Source: Dicaeum eximium | Taxonomy: Eukaryota; Chordata; Aves; Passeriformes; Dicaeidae | DNA: 64,000 nt | Direction of reading: 5' to 3' | NCBI GenBank assembly: GCA_013396995.1 | Contig: VWZP01008343.1 | Span: 1,060,208-1,124,207 of the forward strand | Part shown: one piece after another, positions 10,151 to 23,319 of the stretch | Layout: each line of letters begins with the position of its first letter | How positions within the stretch are numbered: position 1 is the stretch's first letter | Made by a program: the position numbers and the translations under genes | Notes under the pieces: model-generated | The model's input: only the letters and a program-made list of their open reading frames with translations | What the model was told of the DNA's origin: nothing | Database searches by the model: none

Positions 10151-13100
10151 CCCACCCTGATACCTGAAATGAAGGTATTCCTTAACAGCAGCTTCAATTA
10201 GTATTGAACCTAAGGCAAAATGGAATCAGAAGAATTGCAGAAGAGGAATTTGACAGGTGTGTTAAACTGGTAATAGAGCTGGAAGGTGAACAATAAGTTG
10301 GGAAAAAAAATCTCCAAAAATCACCCCACAATGACAGCAAAAGCAGTGCTCTTTGCTGCTTATTTTTTATGCTAGAAAAAAAAACCTTACCAAGCCCTCA
10401 AACTTTTATCGTGGTTTCATTTTCTCCTCTCTCAGGTAACATAATTACTTCTCACTGCTTACTAGGGGATAGCAGGAAAAAATCCTTGAAGGATTTATAC
10501 AGTGCCAGCTGATAAATCTTCATGAAGCCTTAATGTGAGCATTGAAATTCTGGTCAGTGGAAATATTAAACCTTTATTCTTCAAATATATTGCTATAGGT
10601 AGGCAGTCACTCAGACTGTGCTACTCTCTGTGATCCATGCTCAGCTTGCTCAGATGAACTACTGTGATGTAATTCATATAGCTTAACAAATTATTATGCC
10701 CACCCAAATGTTACCACCTTGAGCAGAGTCTTCAGAACTCCTACTCTATTTCAGTGCTAGGTATTATAGGTTATTGTAAACTATCTTTACCCTTAGAAAT
10801 TATCTCCTAGATATGATTCAGCTGTAAATGATAATGTTCAATGTTATTTGAGTTACTGTCAAGGCACAGTATAATTTTGACTATTCACTTTGATATGCAA
10901 GTAGATACAATCTAAAAGCCTTGAAAATACTTTGCAGGATTATGTTCTTTTAGCACTGACTCTTCTTAAAATCATCTGAATAATCCCTGTTCACAGCCAT
11001 GGGTACTTGTAGAAAGAATTTTTAAAGTTGGCCTGAAAGCACTTATTCATACGTTATATATTTTTTTTTTTTAACAGTGAAGGTTTATTCCTATCCATGC
11101 ACTTAGTTTGAATGTGATGTAAAAAAAAACCTGTTAAGTGTTAAAGAAACTTCTTGCACCAAAATCTTAGCTGTGGGAGATTTAATACAATCCATGCTTC
11201 AGAAATACTCTTACTGACTGAGGAAAGGACAAGCTAGAGTTTCCTAAGGTTTCCTAAAGGATCCCTAATCCTCCTTGTCTAATACCTCTGCTTAAACGGC
11301 TGCTTTGCTCCCCTTGTGTTTGTGAGCAGTGTCACTGACTCTGTATGCCACCACCTTCCTGCCTGTACGAGTGACATTTTTTTAAATGGATGGAAGAAGT
11401 TGCATTGAGGGGCCAATTCTACATTGATTAAAATACATTTCAAATGAGGTACAAGAAAAGCTGACAAAAGCCAAACAAAAAACAGTAAAACAAATCAGTC
11501 CATCAAAAAAAGCACAGTAAAAAAGCGTTCGCAAATATTTCCTATCTAAATGTCTGCTCCTTGGTTTTAGATGTGGATACTTCATCAGACCCCCCAATAC
11601 CTGCAAGAGTAGTGTTAGTCCCTGATTAACAGTTTTCAGTATGTTATCAGTGTGTTATCAACACATAATTCTCATACTAAGTCCAAAACACAGGACTGTG
11701 CAGGCTACTAGGAAGAAAATTAACTCTATCCCAGACAAAACCAGGATATAAGGAAAGGTCAGTTTTTTGCTAATTTTGCTATCGCTCACTGTCATTCTGA
11801 AAACTGTTCAGGGTGGAGGCCTTCAGCTGCTAATAGAAGAGACAAGAGGCAATTTTAGTATCTTGTGGGTCACCTTCTTTATGGTGATCTTTACTTGAAC
11901 TCATAGAACTTCATGTTCAAAATAAATAGCTTTTTTTTTTCTTTATAGAAGGCTGCACAGCCATGCAGAAATGTCAGCAGTTTTGCTGTGGCTTTTCCTG
12001 CCCATTTCAATTTCATACATCACAAGGAAGCAAACCTCATAATGTTGGATTTCTTATGAAAATAAATATTTGTGGGAATAAACTCCAATGGCACCCTCCT
12101 GTTTCTGTTGCAGGGCCATGGGGGCATTGATGGTCCAATTGTACCTGGTGGGGAGCACCCATGGGTTTCTCCATAGCACTTGGCCCTTGGCCCCATGGAG
12201 ACTCTGGCATATCCTGCATCCTGACAGTTGCTTTTTGCCATCACACCTACTCACTACTAATAAATAAACCCACTGGATATATTATTGTACAAGAAAAAAA
12301 CACCCTGAGGGCCATTTGTTGTCTCTAAGGATAGGTGTTATGGCCTCCAGAGCTTTGCTTCATATGTGAAGCAATGTTCAAGACTTTAATTTATTCTAAC
12401 TATAGGCATCAACTTGTATGCCCTAATGATTGTTTAATCTAAACTAGTAGCTCAGACTTTCTCAATAGCTGATAAAGGGATTGAAATATTTACAGGCAGT
12501 GATTCAGGTGGAAAGAATCACCTTCTAGAGTTGCTCTCTTTCTCTTCAGTATCTGTATAGGAGTCCTGTGATTTTGGTATAGGAGTCCTGTTTCAGCTGT
12601 ATCACCTCCTGAAACATAGCCCTGTCATCAAGCCTCTGGTTTTGGAATATTCCCCTTTCTTTGTGCCTCCACCATAACAGGTGTTGCTGCTGTCTGGGAG
12701 AGCACTAACTAGCCCAGAACAAAGCTGCACACAGAAACCTGCTGCCAGCAACACTAGAGTTAACCACATGGGTTCTTTTAGGTATTAATAAGAATATTAC
12801 AGTGTAATTCTTGCTGTATATGCAAATTGAATACTTCTGAAGAAGACAATGTAAACAAAAATAAAGGCCACTAGGAACGAATGCCTAATGTTGTGATCTA
12901 ACTTTCAGCTTTAGAGGAAATGTGAGTTCCCTACTGATAGTGTTAGAAATGAATGACAATCGAAGCTTATAACTGTCCTCTACATTCAGTAAAAGTAGCA
13001 AACAACAGAGGGGAAGTGAAACTTGTATCCCTGGGAAACTTCAACTGTCGATTCATGGAATCACCTACTAGTCTTCCAGCCTACTGTATTCAGACATGTC

Positions 13101-14522
13101 TTCATATGGGCTAACTACTCTTTTGCTAAAGGCTTTTCTTCTCTTCCTTGTCCTCGGATGGAGGACTTCAAAGTATTTCCTAACTCTGTTATTACTCTTG
13201 CCATGATCTCCTTAGAGAATTAATCTCTACAGAAGGAGCCAGAGAAATGGTGATTGATTGAAGGAGGGACATATCTTGACAGAAGTATAGGTAATGTTTC
13301 CCTGTCTCTGTTTTAAAACCTCTGCTACCTCAATTTCTGCAAGAAATTTCTCCTACATCTTGAAAGGAAAACAGCAGAAAAGTACTGGATAGAGAAATCC
13401 TTTTCTCCATCAACTTCAAAAAGGTTTTAAAAAATTATAAGTATTCTGAAGCCAACATTTTTGTTGAAAATAAATCCTCTTTTCCCTTTGCCTAAACTCG
13501 ACCCTTCTTAAAAGCCACTTCTAACTGCAGTCCTCTCATACATATGATAATCCAGGAAAGCCCATTGGTCAAGCTCTAGGTAATTCTGAAGTTGAAATGC
13601 CACTGGTACTTAAAAATTAGAGCCTAACCCTCATAGGTGAGCTTTCATTTGTAAGCAAGTATTTTGATGTTCCACTTGCCCCATCTTACTTGACATTGTA
13701 ACTCAAGGGGCGAAAATTACAGATAGATTTCTGTTCAGTTGGGCAGAATATTGCTGTTAAAATATTTTACAGAAGATTACATTCCATTGTTGATCTTCAT
13801 GGTTTAGTTCAGCAGATTATGGACATTGTTGGTCTCCAATGTGTTCTCAAGAAACCAGGATAAATGATTCTTTCTCTCCGTAAAAGAAGACAAAAACTGC
13901 TGATTTTATTCTCACTGTAACATGAAATTATCAATCAGAATCACAAGGCTATGTAGCATGAATATGCAATATCTTTATGAGTTCTTGGAAATTTGTCAGT
14001 GTTCTAAAGAAAAATTAGGAAAGAAGCATTAGGCATGAAATGGACATATCGGAAAATAATTGCACTGTTTGTGGAAGTGAAAGGTTCTTTCTCTTTCAAT
14101 GCAAACTCACAGGGTTCAAAGTTGAGATCTAAGAACCAACCAAAGTCAGGATTTCAACAAGAGATTCTGGCAGTATGTCAGAGACTGAAAATGTAACTGA
14201 TATGTTTAGCATCCATACAGTCCTTCTAGAGGCATGTAGCTATTTTCATGGCTTTAAATGAGCTTCTGATCATATGCAATTATGCTGATTAGGAGGATAT
14301 GCTAACTGCTCACCGAAGCTTTCTCAAAACTATAAAGCCCAAGAAAGTTAGCCCTGGACTTTTGTAGGTGTTCAGATACTTTCTGCTTGGGTTCTAAATC
14401 CCATCTCTTTCTACTTATAATTTAGTAAGAAGTAAAATGGAAGCTTTCAGTAGCAGGAACAAGCTTACTGTGAGGAAATACTTTACACAGATATGCATGA
14501 ATGACATAAGTTACAACTGGAA
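10151..14522. other. Unique non-coding DNA
   Basis: No gene or repeat family recognised. Noted inside: poly-T runs ending in AACAG at about 11060-11076 and in TATAG at about 11932-11947, a GC-richer patch at about 12085-12245 followed by AATAAA, and a 15-bp direct repeat GTATAGGAGTCCTGT at 12555-12569 and 12577-12591. Short frames in this segment are unremarkable. Confidence 0.5.
12555..12591. repeat. 15-bp direct repeat, 22-bp period
   Basis: GTATAGGAGTCCTGT occurs twice, at 12555-12569 and 12577-12591, separated by 7 bp (GATTTTG). It looks like a small local tandem duplication. Confidence 0.85.
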
Positions 14523-14553
14523 ATGTGATGAGCCACCCCTGGGCTCATCACAT
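14523..14553. repeat. Perfect 12-bp hairpin, 7-nt loop
   Basis: ATGTGATGAGCC (14523-14534) and GGCTCATCACAT (14542-14553) are exact reverse complements around the loop ACCCCTG. Such a compact and GC-containing perfect stem is unusual in AT-rich DNA. It may reflect a local inverted duplication. No downstream T-run or other regulatory context is visible. Confidence 0.9.
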
Positions 14554-14620
14554 CCTGAGCTTCCTTGACCTGTTGAGTGAGCTGGGTTATATATTACCAC
14601 CCTTTATACTGTGTGATGCT

Positions 14621-14680
14621 TGAAAACTTACTATCTAAAACAGACTGCTTTGAAAACTTATTACCTAAAACAGACTGCTT
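14621..14680. repeat. 30-bp tandem duplication
   Basis: Two adjacent 30-bp units (14621-14650 and 14651-14680) share TGAAAACTTA, CTAAAACAGACTGCTT and flanking bases, with two mismatches between them. A partial third start (TGATACAG) follows. It lies 67 bp from the perfect hairpin at 14523-14553. Confidence 0.9.
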
Positions 14681-16744
14681 TGATACAGCTCATATTTTAT
14701 GTTACAATTTTGTAGCATTCTGCCAGGGAAAATTCAACAGCTGAAGTAATAATAAGTCTTCGTGTACTGTCCTTTGGTTTTGTATCTTTGAAACTGATTA
14801 AAAAAATGTCTGATTCATCTGAACCAAAAAAAAAAAAAAGAAAAAGACAGGAAGAAGTCTACTTGAGGTGGGAAGTAAGAAAAGCAAATAGGGTTTATTC
14901 CCCCGAGACTAAGGGGGAAGTAGTTTTGAGAAGTAGGAAGAAGATCAGAAAGCATTACCTTACCTATCATTTGAATACAGAGAGGCTTAGATTTTGAAAA
15001 ACCTGAAAAATTAATTCTTGCCCTGAGCTGAAGCAAAACCTATTCACCACTTTAAGCACTGCAGTGATTCCATAATAATTCCATATTTTTCTACTGTATT
15101 AGTACTTTAGGATTATGTTATTTGCATTTTGTTATACACACAGCCAGTATAAGAATGGATGATTATTATGACTTTAAAATTTCCACAACTATGTAAAACT
15201 TTGCCTTTGATAGGCTTCTAATGTAAATTGTAAAAGCTACTGTAACCACTGAGCTATGATAATTTATATTAGCCAAGGGCTACTGCTTGGATAAAACTTT
15301 AAAAATGGGGAAAAAAAACTCTTTCTTCTAGTAAATTGCTTTAATATTCCTGTCACAGATGGGCAAATAATTTTTTAAGGGATGAAATAACAAATACATA
15401 ACAGAGCTTTGAATTCTACAAAGATCCATGAGTCCACTTTTTTATATGCTTGATTAATTTCTTACAATCCAGAAGTTATTCCTATAAACTGTCTTAATTA
15501 TATATGTGCAAATAACTCTAACTTTGAATCTAATCATAAAGATAGTTATTTTGGTGTGCCTTTTACCTCTGCTTCTCTCCTGAATTGATATTTATGTTTG
15601 ACAATGACATGGTGGACTTCCGAATTATGTTGATAAAACCAGTGAAGTTTGAATCTGGATTTCTTTTCACTCTGAAATCCTCTGCAACATTAACGAAACA
15701 AATCTTAACCCTCAGGAGATGAACTGCAAAACTAAAATTTCAAATAATAATTTCAAATAACTTTGGTTTCTTTGGGTTGGACAAATGAATGGCTATATAA
15801 ATTGCATTCTTCAAGGGACAATTCAAGGGCTAATGCTGTTCCATGTCTTCACTGGTTAGTGGTCAGTGGAATGGAGTCACCATCACTGGGTTTACACAAC
15901 ACAAAATTGGTACAAGTAATCAGTACACTCATGGCAGGGCTCTCACTGTGAGGAACTCTGAGAAGCTGAAGGAAAGAGCTGACAGAAGCTTCATGAAGGA
16001 AAGAAAATACATTAATTATTACTTAATAAATGACTATTTATAGCCCAATTTTAATCTGAGATGCATTTCTACTTTTAATTTCATTGGAAATTCAATTAGC
16101 ATATGTACAAATCCCACCTGTCTCAGACATATATATAAACAGAATCGTGACCTCTTTAATATCTTAAAATTTACAGTTTTTAAAGATCTGTAAGTATGAA
16201 CTTTTCTTTTAATTGCCTATCCTATGATGTGTATTAGCAACTCTTAGGCAAATGTACTGACTCCTGTGCCTGCAATGATAACTTGAGAGATTTCTTTCTA
16301 ATTCAAGTTTACTAACCAATTTTCAACTAGGATAAATCATCACTTCTCTACTTTCTATTAATATGAACTGAGCTGCACTGAATTTTGTCTTCCATCTCTT
16401 TCAAAGTCAGGAATTTCTTTTTTTGTTTTTAAGTTCAAAAGCTTTAAGGTTGCATAATACTATGTCTATAGTGATCCTATTATTTAAACCTGCTGCAAAC
16501 TAGTCTCTGCTATCTCCCTGCAGTTCCTGAAATCTGACAGTGCCTACTTTCTCAGTTTGGGATGCAATTCACAGGACTAGCTGTCCTTGGGAAACACATA
16601 CTATTCTGACTGTTGTCAATAGCTGCCCTGTTAGTCTAATTAATTTTTCTAAAAGATAACCATGAGCAATACGCAGCTTGATTTGTAAAGAATAAATCTT
16701 ACCAGGCTCACTTTATTTGCTTTGTATTGCACAGAATTTGTAAG
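14681..16744. other. Unique AT-rich non-coding DNA
   Basis: No gene or repeat family recognised. It contains a 13-nt A-run at about 14827-14839. Short frames at 14788-15036 on both strands arise around that A/T-run and are not convincing. Confidence 0.55.
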
Positions 16745-17335
16745 TTTGTGAGTGAAGCAAAGTGGCAGATGCACTGTAGTTTGATTTTAGTAAAGCTTTC
16801 AAATCTCTTGCAAAATCTCACCTCAGATTAATTTGTGGAGGCTTGGGTATGAATACTGATACATGGATTGAAAAGGAGCTGAAGAACTTTCAGTGAAGAT
16901 TTTTGATAAGAAGCAAATAATAGGGCAGCAAGGGGGATTCTTAGAGGCTACCCAGAAAGCCTCCTGGGTCTGCATATCTTCAGTAGTTCAGAGGTGGATA
17001 TCAGCTACAGATAGCGAAATGCTGAGATGACATTTCACCAAGATAGGTTGTGAAATGTATGGAGATGTGTTGATTTGGCAGTCTGAGGACAGAAGAATGT
17101 AAATGAATAGCACAACTGAGCAGCAACTAAATAAATCAGGCTAAATTGATTTCAAGATGCATGTTCATGTTACAGCTCAGAAAGGCAGAAGAAGGATCTG
17201 TGTGAGGGTAGCCCAGTGCTGTTTGCATGGAACATTGCCTAGAGGTCTGGATGCTGCATTAACAAACACATTAATGAGCTGAAGGATATTCAAAGGGAGA
17301 CAACAATTAGGACAAGGTGACTGGAACTGATTTAT
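16745..17335 (+). mobile_element. Ancient CR1 LINE relic (RT to 3' region)
   Basis: The plus strand encodes the peptide FDFSKAF at about 16780-16800, the conserved reverse-transcriptase block of CR1. The same frame continues as KSLAKSHLRLICGGLG and then TWIEKELKNFQ before a stop, which is the normal CR1 order (active-site-flanking helix, then the 'W.. NWL' region). Further downstream, about 17275-17330 resembles the later CR1 segment reading 'ggtattcagagga..gcaac..aag..gaagg..tgga'. Frameshifts and stops are abundant, so it is non-functional and old, probably pre-dating the radiation of living birds. The precise ends are unclear. Confidence 0.65.
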
Positions 17336-19510
17336 AATGAAACTTTAAACATGAAGTTAAATATTTTATTTTTCACCATTTCACCCACAGAAGAAGATTA
17401 ATAAATTATATATATTTGAGCTGGAATCATAATCTTGAAATACAAACTTCTCTGAAAGTATGGAATTTCATGGCAAATTTCTTGTCTGAAGTTCCTAATC
17501 AGAAAAGAAATACAGAATTAAGAATTAGTACTTATAGGAATTGCTATTTCACTTGTTTTTTTGCAAACTAACACTTTTTATTTTATATTTATGAACATAG
17601 GACTATGTGGATAGAAACAAAACATGCTAATAGGAACATGAATTAAAGTGAAGTACAAATTGAATTATAGGGATTCAAAAATGTAATCTTTGTTAGTTAC
17701 AGTTGTGAGCACAAATAAATTGCTTAGAAATGTAGCAGGTAAAATCCTATTTTTAATTTACATAAGCAAACACTTTAGAAGATTGCCTTCACCAGATGTG
17801 TGAAGTTTAGTCTTCCCTTAGATTCAATAAAATGCAAATACAACCAGCTTTCATCACATTATGTAAACATTAAAATTAAGATAGTAGGAAAAGAACAAAA
17901 ATAGAATATTTATATTTTGGAACCCCTTAATTTTCAACCAAAGTCTAGGATGAGTGGTATCACACCATCATATGCCCTGTTTAAAGGGCTTTTAAATATA
18001 AAGTATGATAACTCACAGGTTTAACTGAAATACATTCTCTCTTGAGGATTCAATCACCAGTTGATTTACTTTTGCCTGTTTAATCATATTATAAACTACT
18101 TCAACAAGATGCTTGTGTAATTGCCTTCTTAGCAGAAAAGGATAAAAAGCATACCTTGCAATTTTGGTTGCATTAAACAGGATATTACAATCCTATGAAC
18201 ACCAAAATGTTTGTCAGCATTTCCATTATCAACCTCTATTTTCAGGAATTGAAAAGACATCCATAAAAATATTCTACTGGCTAAAAATTCCAATATAAAG
18301 TCTCCTCCTGGAAACAAATTTCCTCTCCTTCTCCTCCTCTTCCTCCATAGCTAATCTTTTACATTTATAGTGCATTATTTTTTGAGGGCCAAATCCAGGT
18401 TTTCTTGTTCCTCTGTATCTCTTATTTATTGCACAGCAGCTACAAGACATAAAATTTTATCTTTATAGACATCACTCGATACATGTGTAGCCTGATATTA
18501 TTCCTGTTTCTTATGCAGAATCTTAAAAATTCAAGGACATTTAGAAAAAGGTGAAATAATAATGAGTGGTGTTAAATTGAGTGTTTTTCAATAAGCTTTT
18601 CTTCCTTAACAAGTAAGGCAAAAAATTATTTCTATCTGAAAAAAGAAAGTTATACAAGGGAAAAAAATACTCCTTTAGTTTATTAGTTTTGAATTCTCTT
18701 TTGCCTGGTAGCAGATTATAATGAATGCCTACTCCTGCTTGCCTCAGGTATGTGAAATGGTTAAAATGATGATCAGTGAAACATTCAAACAGTATTTGAA
18801 CACAATGTTTTGTGTTGCTATATTTATTTATTTTATTTTATTTGTATTTTATTTCAGTTAGGTTCTTTTTAGAGAAGTAGGAGAGGGAGCGAGGTAGCAC
18901 TGAAGTGAAGAGAGAAAGAATGACAGAGAAGACAGAAATGACTCTTCAGAGACCCTGGAGAAAGTCTTCATTGAAGGAGACATCACACATGCTCTGAGCC
19001 ATTGCCAGGCCTGGAAGGAAGGAATCCATGAATTTTTGTAAACAGCTTCTTGGCCCCTGTGGAAGGTCTGGTTTTCATTGGCAAAATAAATGTAGAAACC
19101 ATTATCCCTTTAGTTTGGCCTTGGAAGGAAATCTTCTTGTCAGTTTCTTTTTGTCGAAACTCCATAGTTACTGTATACTAGTGCTCTCTCTCCCCTTCTG
19201 GAAAAACTTCAGAAGAACGATTAAATTCCTGGAAAAGAACCCACCTGACGTGGATGTGAGAATCACAAGCCTGAGCAGATACCATTGCATTTGCCTTTCC
19301 TTTCATTCAGCAAATGAATATGAGAAAATTATAGTGCCTTTCCTCCTAAGTACTTCTACAAAATGTAGCTGACTGCAGCTTTCTCTTTCAAAAGTGATCT
19401 GCTTTCTTCTTTATTTCCTTTAATTTCCTGTATATACATTTTCCAACCCCTAGCTGCCTATGACAACATCTTATGAGTCTGCAATGCCAAGTGACCATTG
19501 AAATCAATTG
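17336..19510. other. Unique AT-rich non-coding DNA
   Basis: No gene recognised. A T/A-rich (TTTA)n-like stretch lies at about 18822-18857. A 114-codon plus frame (19028-19372) has no recognisable domain. Confidence 0.55.
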
Positions 19511-20230
19511 TATAAAAAGGTCTTGAAAAAGAAGGTAGAAACCCCCCTTAGTTCTGCTTGCTTAATTCCCAACAGTCCATAAAGGATACGCACAACTCTC
19601 AAACTCTTTCTCATCCTGTAAAGATGCTTTCAATACTGCTAACATCCTTGAATTAGTGTGTAAATATTAATTTAGCATAAAATTTCCTCAGTGGAAAATT
19701 ATTGTTTTCTCCAATTTGCTCTAAGACCAAAGAGGAGTTGAAGAATATCTGCTGTTCTCCCACTCTGTAGCCTGTAAATTCAAAACGGGTTTGGCTTTGG
19801 TGCTAATTTATGGCAGAGCGCATCTTCTAAGTTGATATTTCACAACCATTTGAACAATGGAGTCCAGCATCAAAAATGCAAGTCTCCACAGTTCAGCAGT
19901 CCCCACTTCACTAGTGGCCTTCCAGTTTCTTCTTATTTTTCTTACTTTTTAATTTTGACTGTTTTGTTGGTTTTGAACTTGGAAACCTTCTGCATGCTCA
20001 GACTCCAAAACATTTTGGTCTGTTTTTGAAATTTTTCAGTGTCAGTGACTTTTGTAATTGTCCATTTCAAAAATAAATTNGGTATAAAAATGTCTTGAAA
20101 AAGAAGGCAGCAACCCCCCTTATGCTCAAATTCCAAAATCATTTTGGTCTGTTTTTGAATTTTTTCAACGTCAGTGACTTTTGCAATTGTCCATTTCAAA
20201 AATAAATTTTCTTTTAATTTCAGCAAAGGC
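19511..20230. repeat. Broken direct duplication joined at a single N
   Basis: A segment beginning TATAAAAAGGTCTTGAAAAA (about 19512) recurs at about 20083 with roughly 7% mismatch over 40 bp. A segment beginning TGCTCAGACTCCAAAA (about 19993) recurs at about 20122 with roughly 8% mismatch over 90 bp. The second copy therefore lacks about 450 bp that lies between the two blocks in the first copy. The join between copies is at N (20080). It may be an old tandem duplication with an internal deletion, or an assembly join between diverged paralogues. Frames here, including 19942-20232 minus, are products of the duplication. Confidence 0.8.
20080..20080. other. Single ambiguous base at repeat junction
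   Basis: One N lies exactly where the first copy of the 19993/20122 duplicated segment ends and the second TATAAAA block begins. The placement suggests an uncertain assembly join rather than a random base-call failure. Confidence 0.9.
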
Positions 20231-23200
20231 ATTTATCCCCGTTTTTACCCTCTCCCAGGATGAAGCCTAACAAACCATTACCCAGTCATCTGATGCAAAT
20301 AGCTGTTAATTTGCTTACAATTGCCTCTCAATTCCTCTTTATGACGAGAAGAAACTGCCTAGTTAATGAAACAATAAAATATGACATGTAATCCTCACTC
20401 TGACAGTCTGAATATCTAGAACTTGCAAATTCATATCTAATGTATAGTGAAGGATTTGTCTTTTGTTTGATTTCAGGTGTTGGAATTTTAAAATTCTTTT
20501 TCATTTTCCTGAATTTTCTGTTTTGTAATGATTTACAGTACAGAGGTTTCTTGTTCAGGCCAGTTGTATGACCACAGCTCCAGCCTGTGCTTTTTTTTCT
20601 CCTTGAGATTTATGGAGATGCAGGTGGTGGCAAAGTATCTCTTCAGCTTGATGACCTTTTTCTCTGTTTCACACTAAATCCTTCTTGCCATCCTGTGCCA
20701 CTCTGTACAGTCAGTAAGAAAATTCCTTTTTACAGCCACAGGGACATCCATCCATTGATTATCCAGTGGAAAATGCAAGAAATTTCCTTTTGTTCTTAAG
20801 TGATATTAGGCCATGGTAGGAATTTTTTTTTACACCATCTTTTATGTCAATTTCAAAGATAAAGATAACTTAAATATTTTTCATCATTTGCTTCTATGTG
20901 GCAATTACAAATATTAAAATAACTTGGTGAGCAAGAACTTTCTTATCTACATATAGATATTATGAATACATTTTATCATACTTTATGGTATTCCCTAGTA
21001 CTCCATGGTCCACCAGAGGGGAAAATAATGCCTTTTCCACCACTATTGTCATATTTATTTGGAAAGTGTCACAATGTTGATTAAAAAAAAAAAAAAAAAA
21101 AGTTTGGCTTGGATCTTAATCCTAAAGTACCACTTATAGGAATAACTTAATCCTTCGTCCCAGTTCCTACTTGGGGATGAGACAGTGCTGAAATATGTTT
21201 GAAACAACACTGATGATACTATTGCTTTAATAAAGCAACAATAGTGTCATTATACATTCTTATGTGTTATTTCACAACGTTTTAGACACAATGCCTTTGA
21301 CATTTTTAGTATGTCTACTTGGACACTCCACTTTCTTGATACAGTGGCTTCCACTGTTGTAGCCCTGTTGTTTCTTTCTTGTGTCACTATAAGGATGGTG
21401 AGGTAAGGGGCTTAAAAATGCTGTGCCCATTGAAGACATAAAATAAGATGAGACAGAAATGTGGATTAGCTGAGGACTTTATTCAGCTTTCCTGTGTCCA
21501 AAATCAGTGCCCTTCCTCAAAAGATGGAGCTGTTGAAACAATTTTTGCAGTAAGTTATATCATGAAACTAACCTCTGCAGCCTGCAAGCCAATATAACAT
21601 ATGGCAGATTGAATTTAATGTGAGTCTTGCAGCTGAAAAACCTACACAGAGAGATTTGAAAATTGACTGCTACATGCCTGAATTCCATTCATAAGGAAAG
21701 GTTAAAATTAAAGTTAACTCTCTAGGATATATTTGTCCAAAAGAATCCTTCAGTAATGTGTACCTACAAGTTAAAGGCTTGTAAATTCTAAGTCTGCAGG
21801 CCGCCAAAGAAAACAACTGCCTACAAACCTGATGCCAGAAACCTGCACAGTAGCCAAAATCTCCTGCTTTACATGGTGTGAGCTCTCCTTGCTTTAAACA
21901 TGAAGACAGTTCCACACTCAAGAGCCATAAACTCCAAAAATTGTTGTAGTCTGAGAAAGTCTGTGAAAAGTCAAAGTATACTTGTACTAGCCTGGAAAAG
22001 CCCGTTCTGGGAATGGAAAAAATAATTGCAGAAAGTTAAATCAGCTGTCAGTAGCTCTAAGTAATGGTTGCAAGGAATCCGTAGTTCAGGATGGCAAAAT
22101 GTAAATTCTGTAGTGGGTGATTAAGCAGGCAGGGGCCACCTACAAACACTGTAAGGACGTGGCCTTCCATTCAAGCTGTGAAGAGCTCAGAAAAATTGTT
22201 TCTGCAAACCAAGCCCTTTCTTGTTCACCTTTCCCAACACAAAGGATGGCCTGCGTTTAACTCCACAGGTTTCAAGTGCCTCACCGCAGGCATCACGGCT
22301 GTCAGGTACTGTGTTAACAAAGACATATATTAAAAACCCAGGCCTTGGGGTATGGAGGGCATGGGTGAAGTACTTGTTCCATCAGAGAGTTACACATAAC
22401 TATCTAAGGCATCAAATTCCTCAGGGTTTTTTTGGTTTTGTTTTCTTTTTTTTTTTCCTTTTTTCTTTTTTTTTTTCCCCTGGTACAGGCCTCTTCAGTC
22501 CTCGGTTGAAAATAAACAGAAAATGAAATAAATGGTCTAATGAAATGTATGAATTCCTTCTTCAGAAGTCAGCATTTTGAAACTGGTGGAAAAGCTGTGT
22601 CAGTTACTGCATTTTAAGATGATCAGAATTCAGGTAATTTCATTAGACAAGGGAAGTACTTTTGCTTCCTGTCTGTTAACTTAAGTTTGCATTTACTTCA
22701 TTTTTAAAACAACAAAATGCCTAGGTTTACTTATCTGTGTCTTCTGGGTGAGATGGTGTACAGAGACAGTGGGAAAAATGAATGTGTTCTAGAGATTGTC
22801 GGAGGTTAGTAGTCAAAGTTAGTGTTTATATTTGTATTAATGGGAATCAGAGATGTGCATTTCTGTGTGTTGAGATAATGAGTCTAATGAGAGAGACAAA
22901 ATAATAAGTCCCCTGGGCTCTTCACGTGTTTCCCTACAAAGCACCCACCACAAAAGATTTTTCTTCCATTTCACAAATAATTTTTTTAAGTTAACGTTTT
23001 AAAATATTTCTATTTTGAAATGCTAGCTCTCCTCCTGTTTACCTGCTATTTAGGCACATTTTAATAATTATATTTAGTAATTTCCAAATACAGAATTTGC
23101 TCCTGGTAACAGAGGTGGGTAACATATCTTTCCTACTCTCCCCACCCAACCTCTCAAAAAAATAAAATTAGGCTTATAAAGGCTTTTTTCCCCCATTTAA

Positions 23201-23319
23201 AAAATCAAGCATTTTTAAACTATTTGTATTAGTAACCAACTCTCATTCTTTTGAATTCTGTAAAAGCTCTTGCATTTGTGGCTACTTCAATATCTAGTAT
23301 AACTAGTTAATAGTTATAG
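20231..23319. other. Unique non-coding DNA
   Basis: No gene or named repeat recognised. Contains a 19-nt A-run at 21083-21101, a compound inverted repeat at 21218-21245, and a pyrimidine tract at about 22425-22480 running into CCCCTGGTACAG, which resembles a splice acceptor. Frames such as 22221-22526 plus have no recognisable domain. Confidence 0.5.
21218..21245. repeat. Compound short inverted repeat
   Basis: Outer arms ACTATTG (21218-21224) and CAATAGT (21239-21245) enclose an overlapping inner palindrome TTGCTTTA / TAAAGCAA (21222-21229 and 21231-21238) with a 1-nt centre. The two pairings are offset by 3 nt. Confidence 0.8.

Noticed and set aside
11040..11090. Poly-T then AACAG as a splice acceptor
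   Set aside because: No open exon or donor follows; poly-T runs ending this way recur by chance.
19942..20232. 96-codon minus frame with an internally repeated peptide
   Set aside because: The repeat comes from the 19993/20122 DNA duplication and the frame crosses an N.
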